From assembly GCF_020509005.1 (NCBI RefSeq), contig NC_063014.1, forward strand, positions 3,782,001 to 3,846,000: a stretch of DNA of 64,000 nt. Reading direction: 5' to 3'. Position numbers and translations under genes: made by a program. The notes under the pieces were generated by a model that saw only the letters and a program-made list of their open reading frames with translations, was not told the origin of the DNA and made no database searches. This document shows, one piece after another, positions 36,609 through 46,235 of the stretch; position 1 is the first letter of the stretch; each line of letters starts with the position of its first letter. The stretch comes from Fulvia fulva. Its lineage: Eukaryota; Ascomycota; Dothideomycetes; Mycosphaerellales; Mycosphaerellaceae.

Positions 36609-38004
36609 ATGGCGAGCATGGGGCAGCAGACACAGCCAGCACGGCCAGCATATGCAGTTCCACCAGCTCCGCAGAGCCCGTCTGCGCAATCTGCGCGCTC
36701 GAGAGGGTTTAGTTTCCGCTCCGACAAGAGCGGCGGGTCTGGCAACAAGAAAGACGTGGCAGAGAGCGCCGCCGATAAGGCACGCAGAGACAGTTTCTGG
36801 AAGGGCCAGTCCTTTGCTAACCCGAACGCTGCCCTGAAAGAATTGGAGCCGGGAGGTACGCTATCCCATCATTCTTCTAAACTTGTCTTTCTCAGCCCGA
36901 CATCACCGCACTCCATCCTTGCTATCCATACACACACACCACTCGTTACACGTCGCACAACAATGGCTTTGACCATGCAGATGACCAAGGACATCATTGC
37001 TGACTCGGCGCCCGAACCTCCAGTCAAGGCCATCTACGAAGAGAGCACCATTGTGCCATTGCGAACCGTTCAGCATAAGGATGTTTATGGCAATCCCATC
37101 AGTAAGCGCAGGAATGCCTCAACTGTCGGTGAAACAGCCAATTGACATGGTCCTTCCAGCTGATCCCGACTTATCCAACCCAACGCGGCCGCGTCTGGAG
37201 CGACCGCTTGACACAATCAGAGCGTTCGAGAAAGCCATAGACAATGGCTACAAAAGGCGCTCCAACTATCAGCGATCCGGTAAGTCGAGCGCGCGAACCA
37301 CCATGATCATCCCGCTTCATGCTTACATACACGCAGAATCGTACGACCAGAACAACCACAACCAGTATGCTAGCAGGAGGAGCAGCGCATATGGTGAGTT
37401 TACCCTGCGCAACAACTACAATAAACGACAACCAGTCGCCAACCGCATGTCTGCATCAATAGGGCTCGACGGCGGACCCCACACGAATCGATCTGCGAAC
37501 GGCGGCTACTACGGTGGTCAACGAGGATGCTATGGCGGATGCCCTCCGCGCGGCCAGTATGCTCAGCGCATGGCTTCCGAACCGATGATGAGCAGTGGAC
37601 GACCATACCCACCACAGCATGGCCACCAGTATTCACAAGACACCGTTGCCACGGGCTACACCAATGGCTCCGACAGCACCGGACCGTGGGCCAACGAGAC
37701 CAACCCGAGCAGCGAGAATAGCTCCGTTGAGAGAGGACCAGCGTCACAGAAGTATCCCGAGTATGCTACGAACAACGGTTATGGTCCAAATGGATACGGA
37801 CCTGGCGGTTTCCAAGAAGGTATCCCAGAAGAAGGCGGAGCATATCCAGGAAGTGCACCTGCGGTCCAGCCACCACCATCCGCTCGACGACCAATTCCAC
37901 TCGGCAACTCCGGCGATCCAATCACACAGCTTCCCTCGTCCAAGCGACCCGGACCGGAGAAGAGAAAGAGCTGGCTGGGACGACGATTCAGCAAGAAGAA
38001 TTAA
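36609..38004 (+). CDS. DUF2406-domain protein
   Basis: Conserved fungal protein of unknown biochemical role. The DUF2406 signature is split across exons. It begins with ARSRGFSFRSDKSG, then KARRDSFWKGQSFANPNAAL and VQHKDVYGNPI. It continues with TDPDLSNPTRPRLERPLDTI and RAFEKAIDNGYKRRSNY. Introns with clear sites lie at 37102-37159 (GTAAGC...CAG) and 37280-37336 (GTAAGT...CAG); a further 42-bp GTGAGT...CAG segment (37394-37435) may also be spliced. After the domain comes a low-complexity Gly/Asn/Tyr/Pro tail ending in a basic RKSWLGRRFSKKN. The segment 36856-36980 stays open in frame and may be coding, or an intron whose acceptor I could not place. Start 36609 has a good ATG context; 36564 is an alternative. 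Confidence 0.85.
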
Positions 38005-38314
38005 TCGGCCATAAATCTTCGTTGAGGCAAGTTGAGCTCGGCGCAACACAAGAACCCGGGCATAATGCTGCATTTCGATTGATGCACATAATACACAATG
38101 TTTGATGAGGTTGGGCACGGGCTGGGCATTACGATGCGAAGCCCGAAAAACCATTGCGGCGTCTCTTTTGTTGGAGAACGGGAGAAGAAGGCGTCGATGG
38201 ATAACGAGGGAAGAACAAGAAATGGAGCTGGATTCAACCGTGACTTGGCTATGAAAGTTACGAAGAAACGAGAAAACAGGCAGCTTGAGTAATTGAGCGA
38301 TTGTAGCATTGCAG

Positions 38315-38722
38315 CTACTTGTGCCAGCTAGCAAAGCCATACACGGCGAGAACAGCTTCTTGGTATATGACACACCTTTTGCGCGATGTGTCGTAGTCGT
38401 CTCTCATCCCTCCCAGCACTGATCTTGTGTGCTGAGCGACTTCGCTCCTTGAAACCTCACTGAATTGCTTGGATGGCGTCGACTTCCATCTTGCGAACCC
38501 TGTCCTCACCGCTCCAACAAAGCCCAGTACGAAGAACACATCGAAAGCCACCGCCCATGCAATGAAGATCACGAGCCATGCAACCAGGAATAGCCACCGC
38601 CACACCCTTGCTGCCGCTCCAACACCGCTCCAACAAACCAGTTCCATCGCGATGTCAACGTTGCGGGAATCGCAGAGCAGCAGTGCGCCCAACAAGGCAA
38701 TCAACCTTAAATAAGAAGCCAT
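38315..38722 (-). CDS. Hypothetical small membrane protein in frame with and just after VMA21
   Basis: 135 codons with a signal-like start (YLRLIALLGALLLC) and two or three further hydrophobic helices (WLFLVAWLVIFIAWAVAF, DVFFVLGFVGAV), then a polar tail. It starts two codons after the VMA21 stop and in the same frame, so the pair is one open frame interrupted by a single TGA. Six bases between fungal genes is too short for a normal promoter. It may therefore be a 3'-UTR chance frame, a stop-readthrough extension, or the second cistron of one transcript. I recognise no family. Confidence 0.35.
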   Translation of the reverse strand: MASYLRLIALLGALLLCDSRNVDIAMELVCWSGVGAAARVWRWLFLVAWLVIFIAWAVAFDVFFVLGFVGAVRTGFARWKSTPSKQFSEVSRSEVAQHTRSVLGGMRDDYDTSRKRCVIYQEAVLAVYGFASWHK

Positions 38723-38728
38723 GGCTCC

Positions 38729-39112
38729 TCATCGTGACTTCTTCTTTTCGGAGCTTTCATCTTCCCGCTCTGCCTGATCATCCCAGAAGGCGACGACGAC
38801 GTAGCCGATCAGAACGAAGTTGGCGATGAGAGCGGCGAGCCCGCCGGCGTAGGTGCTGTTGCCGCGGAAGATGGTATTGACAGTCAGGAAGTAGGAGCCG
38901 ATGGGGAATGTTATCATGGCCATGGTGAAGAAGAGGAGTTTGTAAATGACGGAGCTATGTATGTCTTGTTAGCATAGTGTAGCATTGATATGTCTTGCCA
39001 CAGTATGGACTTACCTTGGAACTGCTGGCGATATGTTGGATTTTCCATCGCTCTTTGTCTCATCTTGGTCTAGGTGGGTCTTCTCTTGGCTTGCGAGTCT
39101 TCTCGTCGCCAT
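38729..39112 (-). CDS. VMA21: V-ATPase assembly factor Vma21
   Basis: Two exons, 39112-39015 and 38954-38729, flank a 60-bp intron (GTAAGT...ATAG), for 107 residues, the normal size. The cytosolic N-terminus (MATRRLASQEKTHLDQDETK) precedes a first membrane helix (LLFFTMAMITFPIGSYFLT). A lumenal loop has the family signature FRGNSTYAGGLAA, then comes a second helix (LIANFVLIGYVVVAF) and a charged tail ending KKSR. The terminal KKxx is a dilysine ER-retrieval signal, as in yeast Vma21p. The protein chaperones assembly of the V0 sector of the vacuolar proton pump in the ER. Divergent from FUN30. Confidence 0.93.
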
Positions 39113-39493
39113 GGTCTTTGTTTGCTATGTACGTGTTGCAATGGTGAATGGCGTGTCAGTAGCATGAAGTTCATGTGAAGTTGAACCGACTGGCGCTGGG
39201 GCCAGGTGTGGCTGGAGATGTCAGCCGCGAAGTGAAGGAGCGCGAACTTCGATCTTTCACTAGTATCACGACCACCGCTCCCCTTCGCCCAAACAACACC
39301 TTTGTCCACTTCCGGCGGCGCTTTGTTACTTTGGGACCATCGGAGTCTGTGTACGGTACTGGGCGCGGGTATATGCACTTTTGGCTAAAGGACTATAACA
39401 CTACACGCTTTTCAGCGCACAACCGCCGAGCTCACATCGAGCCGCATTGCATATCCATAATCATATCACCGACACTACCACGATCTGTACCAA
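39113..39493. promoter_or_regulatory. Shared divergent promoter region, VMA21 / FUN30
   Basis: 381 bases separate the two start codons, so both genes must be controlled from here. The stretch before 39494 is rich in CACC/ACAC and pyrimidines. No specific factor site can be named with confidence. Confidence 0.55.
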
Positions 39494-42400
39494 ATGGCTG
39501 ACCGACACGATCCTATTGTCGATGACACACCGAACAAGAAGCGTCGACTGAATTCGCAGCAACCGTCGCAGGGAAAAGCATGGGACTCGAATGATGATAG
39601 CGGGGACGAGTTCAATGCCGACGAGTTCGAGACTGCTGCCACACTACAAGCACCGCAGAATAGGAAGAGCGCATACTCGTCGTTGCAATTCAACTCAGAC
39701 CTCGGCTCTGCACAAAGTCCTCAGGCGCACATCACTCAGCCGACACAAACATTACCCATCAATGGACATACCACCCAGCCTACGCAGCCGCTCAGGTGGA
39801 GGAGTGATGAGGTGCAGGTCGAGCGGTCGTCGCCGATGCAGCCGGTGCCCAAACCGCAGTATATCGAGCCTATTGGGCGCGCACCATTTTCGAAGCCGAA
39901 CGGCATCCTCGCAATGTCAATGGCTCCGCCTGGCACAGCATTCCGCAGACCAAATGGGGTACAGTCGCGACCAGATACAGTGAACATCGACAGTGATGAG
40001 GATCCTCCAGTACAGCATAGCGATGACGAGGCGGAGACACAGGGCTTTAGCAGCAATATCCGGCCTACAAACTTCAAGCAGGCGGGCAGAGGACTCGACT
40101 CGTCGCCAGCGCAACGCGTCAGAGAGTCGCCGCAGTCGAGTTACCGGCCACAGCCACCACAGCCGTCGAATGGACCAAAGCCTAATGAGTTCTTGAATCT
40201 CCTCGGCAGCTTCAGCTACAAGGCCACACAACCTGCGCATGACATGGCAAGCGCATACGGCAGCACGTCTAGGGCGCCAAGACCAATGCAAAGACAGCCT
40301 GGTCCGGTGAAGGCAATCCCGATATCGTCTTCGTCACCAACGATATCTCCCTACGTCTACCGCACGCTGGACGACATTCAAGATTGGAACTTGAAGAACA
40401 AGGCCAAGGAGATTCACATGACCTTTTCCAACTACAGCATCGCCCGCTGCATGGAAGCCCTGACTAAGAACAAGGGCAATGTCAACGACGCAATGTCATG
40501 GCTGGTCGTGCAGGAAGAGAAAAGTGAGCAGGACGCAGAGCACGAGATTGACGAATTGGCGCGGAGCCCGAATCAGCGCAAGGGTGTCGCGCAATCAGTA
40601 TCGCAATCCTACTCGCAATCTTCGCAACCTCCACGACCCCTGGCGAAGCAGACCGTCAAGGCACCTACTCGCACGATTGCTGAGAAGTATCGACGAGCGT
40701 CCACGGCCCAGACCAGAGTCGATTCGGAGTCGGACAGCGATGAGGATGTACAACCAAGGAAAGGCAGGATCATCCAGCGCAACAAGCCCACGGTCGTCAG
40801 CAGTCCGCCTTCTTCACCGCCTGCCTTACTGGACAACCCTCTGCAAAGACGACAAAGGTTGGGCAAAAGGGCAGTCATCACTATCGAGGACGATGATGAC
40901 GATGATGACGAGGGTGGCGACTCTGGTGTTGATAGTGAGAGCGATGTGGAGCCGCAAGGACCTACCAAGCCCAGCATGCGAGAGGACATACAGGCTGGTG
41001 TCGAAGAGATTCGTGCTCAGCGGCTGTTGAAGCTGGTCAATGAGGCCACCGTACATGAGCTTGCGGAGCTGTCTGGCCAGCAGGAGGACTCTATCAAGTT
41101 CGTGCTGGAGAGCAGACCATTTGCCGACTTGGATGAGGTACGTGCGGTGGTACAAGCGACCTTGACTAAGACTGGCAAAAAGTCCAAGAAGACCAGGAAC
41201 CTTGGCGAGAAGCTTGTTGAAGATTGCATGGAAGTCATGACTGGATATGATGCAATCGATGAGCTTGTTGTTCGATGTGAGAAGATTGCACAGCCAGTGC
41301 AGGACGCGCTACGAGGCTGGGGTGTCGGCGATTCTGGTGGGGAGCTGCAGGTTATGAACCTTGACGAGGTACACGACTCTGGTATCGGGACGCCGTCAAG
41401 CTCTGTTGCGCCAAACGAGAACCCTGCCGAAGCAAAGCCATCTGTAAACAAGCCGAAGGGCAGTTTCATCGGACAGCCCTCGAACATGAACCTCGAGCTG
41501 AAGATGAAAGACTATCAACTGGTGGGCCTTAACTGGCTACACCTGTTGTACTCAAAGGGACTTTCTTGCATCCTGGCCGATGACATGGGTCTTGGCAAGA
41601 CCTGTCAAATCATTGGTTTCCTCTCGTACCTCCAGCTGAAGAAGGTCGATGGAGTACATCTCATCATCGTCCCAGGCTCAACTTTGGAGAACTGGCTTCG
41701 GGAGTTCGAACGGTTCGCGCCCAGCCTGAACGTGCAAGCATATTACGGACTGCAAGCAGAACGACTCGGCATCCAGTATGATATCGAGCAGAATTGGGAC
41801 AAGCTCGACGTGATCGTCACAACATACGACATGGCAGTGGGCAAGGATGATAACTCATTTCTCCGCAGGATGGGCCCATTCGCTGTCTGCGTGTACGACG
41901 AAGCTCACGCTCTGCGCAACCCCAAATCAAATAGATACACACAGCTGGTCCGGGTCCCGGCTGACTTCAAGGTTCTCCTTACCGGAACACCACTACAGAA
42001 CAACCTCCAAGAACTTGTTGCGATTCTCGCATTCATCATGCCTGACTTATTTGAGGAGAAACGTGACGATCTCGAGTATATCTTCAAGCACAAAGCCAGC
42101 ACGAAAGACACAGCCAGCGCAGCACTGCTTTCGAACGAGCGCATTGCGCGAGCGAGGACTATGATGACGCCTTTCATCCTTCGTCGAAAGAAGGCTCAAG
42201 TCCTTGACCTACCTGCCAAGCACAGCCGTGTTGAGTACTGCGACATGACCGATTCACAGGCCAATTATTACGCAGACATAATTGATGAAGCGCAGACATT
42301 CTTCCAGCAGAAGGCGACTGGTGCCGTTAAAGGTGCCGCTCGGGAGTCGTCCAACATCATCATGTCAATGCGCAAGGCCGCCATTCACCCACTTCTAGCT

Positions 42401-43327
42401 CGCCGAATCTATGACGACAAGAAGCTCGACAAGATGGTCGCTGCTTTGGCAAAGTCTGACGAGTTCGGCGGCAACCCACCTGACAAGATCAGGTCTTACA
42501 TCGATGGCACGGGCACAGGTGGCCAGGCAATCAAGGGCGGCGACTTTGGACTGCACAAGTTCTGCTACGAGCGCGATGCCATGAGGAAGAAGTTTGCTCT
42601 GAAGAAGAAAGAGTGGATGGACGCCGGCAAGGTCAAGAAGTTTGAGGAGCTTGTGACGGGTTTCGCCACGAATGGTGACCGTGTGCTGGTCTTCTCACAG
42701 TTTACGACGTTGATGGACATCCTGGAGGCCGTACTTGAAGAGCTCAAGATCAAGTTCATGCGTCTTGATGGATCGACCAAGATGAGTGAGCGACAGGATA
42801 TGATCGACCAATTCTATGAAGATGACTCTATCACCGTCTTCATGCTTTCAACCAAAGCCGGTGGAGCTGGTATCAACTTGGCTGCTGCGAACAAAGTCAT
42901 CATCTTCGACTCTGGCTTCAACCCCCAGGACGACATACAAGCCGAGAACCGAGCACATCGTGTTGGTCAGACCAGGGAGGTCGAAGTTGTTCGACTCGTC
43001 ACGCGAGATACGATCGAAGAGCAGATTCATGCTCTTGGAGAGTCGAAGCTTGCGCTTGATGAGCGTGTTGCTGGTGAAGGTGCTTCTGCCGCCGAAAGCA
43101 AAGAGGCAGAAAAGGCCGGCGAGCAAATGGTGGAGCAGATGTTGGCAAAGGACCTTACGAAAGGACCAAAGCTTGAAGAAGAAGAAGAAGAAGAAGAAGA
43201 AGAAGAAGAAGAAGAAGAAGCAGAAGAAAGTCAACCAAGTGCAGCAGCTGGAGACATCAAAGATGCGTTCAAGGCAGGCATGGAAGCGAAAGGTGTGAAG
43301 GTGGCATCAAAGCAAGCGCAGTTCTAG
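39494..43327 (+). CDS. FUN30: SNF2-family chromatin remodeller, Fun30/Fft/SMARCAD1 type
   Basis: Single-exon gene of 1277 residues. The N-terminal 280 residues are disordered, with QAHITQPTQTLP-like stretches. A CUE-like ubiquitin-binding module lies at about 289-340 (TLDDIQDWNLKNKAKEIHM to KGNVNDAMSWLV), the hallmark separating Fun30/Fft3/SMARCAD1 from other SNF2 proteins. Acidic runs follow. The ATPase starts near 670: Walker A DDMGLGKT (696-703), DEAH (802-805), then TGTPLQNN. The helicase C-lobe begins near 1065 and ends with AGGAGINLAAANKVII and AENRAHRVGQ. Relatives keep heterochromatin silent through replication and promote DNA-end resection. The C-terminus carries a 15-Glu run encoded by a GAA microsatellite. 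Intact; start chosen at the first ATG, 381 bases from VMA21. Confidence 0.95.
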   Translation: MADRHDPIVDDTPNKKRRLNSQQPSQGKAWDSNDDSGDEFNADEFETAATLQAPQNRKSAYSSLQFNSDLGSAQSPQAHITQPTQTLPINGHTTQPTQPLRWRSDEVQVERSSPMQPVPKPQYIEPIGRAPFSKPNGILAMSMAPPGTAFRRPNGVQSRPDTVNIDSDEDPPVQHSDDEAETQGFSSNIRPTNFKQAGRGLDSSPAQRVRESPQSSYRPQPPQPSNGPKPNEFLNLLGSFSYKATQPAHDMASAYGSTSRAPRPMQRQPGPVKAIPISSSSPTISPYVYRTLDDIQDWNLKNKAKEIHMTFSNYSIARCMEALTKNKGNVNDAMSWLVVQEEKSEQDAEHEIDELARSPNQRKGVAQSVSQSYSQSSQPPRPLAKQTVKAPTRTIAEKYRRASTAQTRVDSESDSDEDVQPRKGRIIQRNKPTVVSSPPSSPPALLDNPLQRRQRLGKRAVITIEDDDDDDDEGGDSGVDSESDVEPQGPTKPSMREDIQAGVEEIRAQRLLKLVNEATVHELAELSGQQEDSIKFVLESRPFADLDEVRAVVQATLTKTGKKSKKTRNLGEKLVEDCMEVMTGYDAIDELVVRCEKIAQPVQDALRGWGVGDSGGELQVMNLDEVHDSGIGTPSSSVAPNENPAEAKPSVNKPKGSFIGQPSNMNLELKMKDYQLVGLNWLHLLYSKGLSCILADDMGLGKTCQIIGFLSYLQLKKVDGVHLIIVPGSTLENWLREFERFAPSLNVQAYYGLQAERLGIQYDIEQNWDKLDVIVTTYDMAVGKDDNSFLRRMGPFAVCVYDEAHALRNPKSNRYTQLVRVPADFKVLLTGTPLQNNLQELVAILAFIMPDLFEEKRDDLEYIFKHKASTKDTASAALLSNERIARARTMMTPFILRRKKAQVLDLPAKHSRVEYCDMTDSQANYYADIIDEAQTFFQQKATGAVKGAARESSNIIMSMRKAAIHPLLARRIYDDKKLDKMVAALAKSDEFGGNPPDKIRSYIDGTGTGGQAIKGGDFGLHKFCYERDAMRKKFALKKKEWMDAGKVKKFEELVTGFATNGDRVLVFSQFTTLMDILEAVLEELKIKFMRLDGSTKMSERQDMIDQFYEDDSITVFMLSTKAGGAGINLAAANKVIIFDSGFNPQDDIQAENRAHRVGQTREVEVVRLVTRDTIEEQIHALGESKLALDERVAGEGASAAESKEAEKAGEQMVEQMLAKDLTKGPKLEEEEEEEEEEEEEEEAEESQPSAAAGDIKDAFKAGMEAKGVKVASKQAQF
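43175..43219 (+). repeat. (GAA)15 microsatellite inside FUN30
   Basis: A pure GAA run of 45 bases encodes 15 Glu near the C-terminus of the remodeller. Length variation would stay in frame. Confidence 0.95.
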
Positions 43328-43881
43328 AAGCAACTATCAGATGTGAAGGCCCGCGAGGCTCATTCCTGCTCGAGACAGATGCAGACCTTGTGTAGTAGAC
43401 ATTGGCACGACAGTAATGAATACTGACGATATGTTGGGTTGTTGCACCTTTGTGGTTGACAACAGTTCCATCCTTACCCGTTCTGACGTTGAAATGGCCG
43501 TTGGAGATGGAGCAGTCGAAGTCTTGCATGACTTCTCGTGCACCTTGACAGCATTGCCGTCCGCATCTGGAGACTGCACATGCCACATGTCCACATGCGG
43601 TTGAAATAAGTGAGGGCGGCTATGGGAGAGGCGGAAGCGTGGCGCCGTCCAAGCTTGGAAGGTGCGTGACTGTGAGGCACCTCGGAAAAGATCACGGGCA
43701 GATCCCTGCACCTTCGAAGCTGCGGAAACTGGAAAGGTGTCCAATGCGAGCTCCACTCCGCCTATTCCTTGACTTGATAAACACATCCCTCTGCCCACCC
43801 TCTTCCATTTGTTTGCTGTTCGCACCGACACCTTACTTACCACTGGTGATATAGCAGACCGCGCATAGCACTGCTGCCAAC
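43328..43881. promoter_or_regulatory. Intergenic, 3' of FUN30 and promoter of calnexin
   Basis: About 550 bases. The last 130 before ATG 43882 are pyrimidine-rich (CTGCCCACCCTCTTCC at 43792-43807), typical of a strongly expressed fungal gene. No other gene seen. Confidence 0.5.
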
Positions 43882-45679
43882 ATGCGTGCCGCTTCGCTCC
43901 TCGCACTGGGCTGCGCAGCCTCCGTATACGCACAAGACGATGCTGAGAGCGCCGACGCCAGCGCCTCGATCGAGGCCCTCCTCCCCGAGTTCACGGTACG
44001 CCACAGTATCATACCAACACGAGCCTGCACTGCACATGCTAACATGCTCACCAGCCCACATCATTGAAGGCGCCCTTTCTTGAACAGTTCACCGAGCACT
44101 GGGAGAGCCGGTGGAAGGTCTCCCACGCAAAGAAGGAGAAGACCGAGGAAGAGTGGCAATACGTTGGCACATGGCAAGTCGAGGAGCCTTCGGTCTTGAA
44201 GGGCATCAAGGGCGACAAGGGTCTTGTGCTCAAGGACAAGGCCGCTCACCACGCCATCTCCGCCAAATTTGACAAGCCCATTGACAGCAAGGGCAAGGAC
44301 CTCGTGCTCCAGTACGAGGTCAAGCTCCAGAACTTCCTCGAGTGTGGTGGCGCCTACATGAAGCTCCTCCAGGACAACGCCGCCCTCAAGTCGGACGAGT
44401 TCACCAACGCCTCTCCATACATCATCATGTTCGGTCCCGACAAGTGTGGTAGCACAAACAAGGTCCACTTCATCTTCCGCCACAAAAACCCAGTCACTGG
44501 CGAGTACGAGGAGAAGCACATGAACAACGCCCCGTCCGCCGAGATTAACAAGCTCACCAACCTGTACACCCTGATCGTCAAGCCAGACCAGACTTTCGAG
44601 CTCCTCATCAACAACGAGTCTTCCAAGAACGGTTCCCTTCTCGAGGATTTCACCCCACCAGTCAACCCATCGAAGGAGATCGATGATGCCGAGGACAAGA
44701 AGCCAGAAGACTGGATTGACGAGAAGAAGATCCGCGACCCAGAGGCCAAGAAGCCAGAGGATTGGGACGAGGACGCGCCATACGAGATTGTCGACGAGGA
44801 GGCCACCAAGCCTGAGGACTGGCTCGACAGTGAGCCACTCACTATCCCAGACCCAGAGGCCGAGAAGCCAGAAGATTGGGATGATGAGGAGGATGGCGAT
44901 TGGGTCGCACCACAGGTGTCCAACCCCAAGTGTGACGAAGTCTCTGGCTGTGGTCCATGGGAGAAGCCAATGATCAAGAACCCAGCATACAAGGGCAAGT
45001 GGAATGCACCTCTCATCGACAACCCTGCCTACAAGGGTGAGTGGGCACCACGCAAGATTGCCAACCCAGCTTTCTTCGAGGACAAGACTCCAGCCAACTT
45101 TGAGCCAATGGGCGCTGTAAGTTTTGCATACCGACGCCAGTGGATGATTTTTGCTAACGTTGTTTCTAGATCGGGTTTGAGCTTTGGTCGATGAACGAGA
45201 ACATCCTCTTCGACAACATCTACATAGGCCACTCCATCGACGACGCCAAGGCTTTCCGTAAGGAGACCTTCGATGTCAAGAAGCCAAAGGAGAAGGAGGT
45301 CGAGCAGATCGAGAAGCCAGTCAAGGAAGAGCCAAAGAAGTCGCCAATGGATCTCGTCTTCATGGATGACCCAGTCCTCTACATCAAGGAGAAGACCGCG
45401 CTCTTCATCGAGCTCGCCCAGAAGAACCCAATCGATGCCATCAAGTTCGTGCCAGAGGTCGCCGCTACCATCGGTCTCGGTCTCGTCGCCATCCTCGTCC
45501 TTCTGTTCGGCGCCGGCGCCTCTGCTGCACCAAGCCAAGAGGAGATCAAGGCGAAGGCTGAGCAGGCCAAGAAGCAGGCACAGAAGACCAAGGAGGAGGT
45601 TGCCAAGGCTGTCGCATCGGGCACCGACGCTGCGAAGGAGGAGATCAACAAGCGCACTACTAGGAGCAACGCTCAGTAG
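43882..45679 (+). CDS. CNE1: Calnexin, ER lectin chaperone
   Basis: Three exons, 43882-43995, 44055-45116 and 45170-45679, give 561 residues. Introns are 59 bp (GTACGC...CAG) and 53 bp (GTAAGT...CTAG, branch GCTAAC). Residues 1-18 form a signal peptide ([17 protein letters not shown]). The lectin domain begins [20 protein letters not shown] and contains [19 protein letters not shown] and [10 protein letters not shown]. The P-domain arm has repeats of the [13 protein letters not shown] kind, followed by repeats ending [17 protein letters not shown]. One transmembrane helix lies at about 489-510 ([17 protein letters not shown]), with a charged cytosolic tail. Binds monoglucosylated N-glycans on folding glycoproteins in the ER. 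Intact, typical length. Confidence 0.95.
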
Positions 45680-46235
45680 ATGTCCCCTTGGTAGCATTAC
45701 GCGGTAGAAATGAGCACTCGGGCAAAAGATGGAAGCCTCTAAGAGAAGAGGCACGCCCCATTACATATGTTACTCCTACAAGAGACGGCAGTACGAGCGG
45801 TACAATCTGTAACTTGTGAGATTTGGCCGTTGGGTCCTGGCCAGCCAGTCTCGGATTTGTAGAAAAGTACGAGGTAGAAATGATATCTTAGCATGAACCA
45901 TCGAGCGACCCAACCCCGTACAGTTCAGACTGCCGCTGTTGTCTCGAAGCGCGTCTCAACCAACCGCAACACAGCAACAGACAAGTGCTACACTCACAAC
46001 TCTCCGGGGTGACAGAATTGCAAGTGAATGTAAAACGATTGGCACACAACGGATCGACAGATCTCCAGAAGAGATCGGAGTCTGTGCAGCACCTGTACGT
46101 CATTATCTGCCTAGTGTCAGGTACGATCGCGTTCTCTTTGTCGCGTACTTTCACGAATTACATGCACACTTCTTCTTCGATCTGTTGTACAGCACAGAAT
46201 GGGCTGTCTCCTTCCAATCGCCATACAACATTACG
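45680..46235. promoter_or_regulatory. Intergenic, 3' of calnexin and 5' region of RAD4
   Basis: About 555 bases. The RAD4 reading frame happens to stay open back to 45939, but residues encoded before 46236 show no conservation-like pattern, and ATG 46236 has the better start (MPPVGFRKREHSP). Confidence 0.5.

Noticed and set aside
40609..40989. Minus-strand open frame within FUN30
   Set aside because: Ser-runs mirror the acidic Asp/Glu-coding stretches of the remodeller; a shadow frame.
43337..43933. Minus-strand open frame of 198 codons between FUN30 and calnexin
   Set aside because: Overlaps the calnexin promoter and start, lacks any motif, and competing frames on both strands are equally open there.
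45939..46235. N-terminal extension of the RAD4 frame by 99 codons
   Set aside because: The extension shows no domain-like sequence; ATG 46236 starts a typical basic Rad4 N-terminus.
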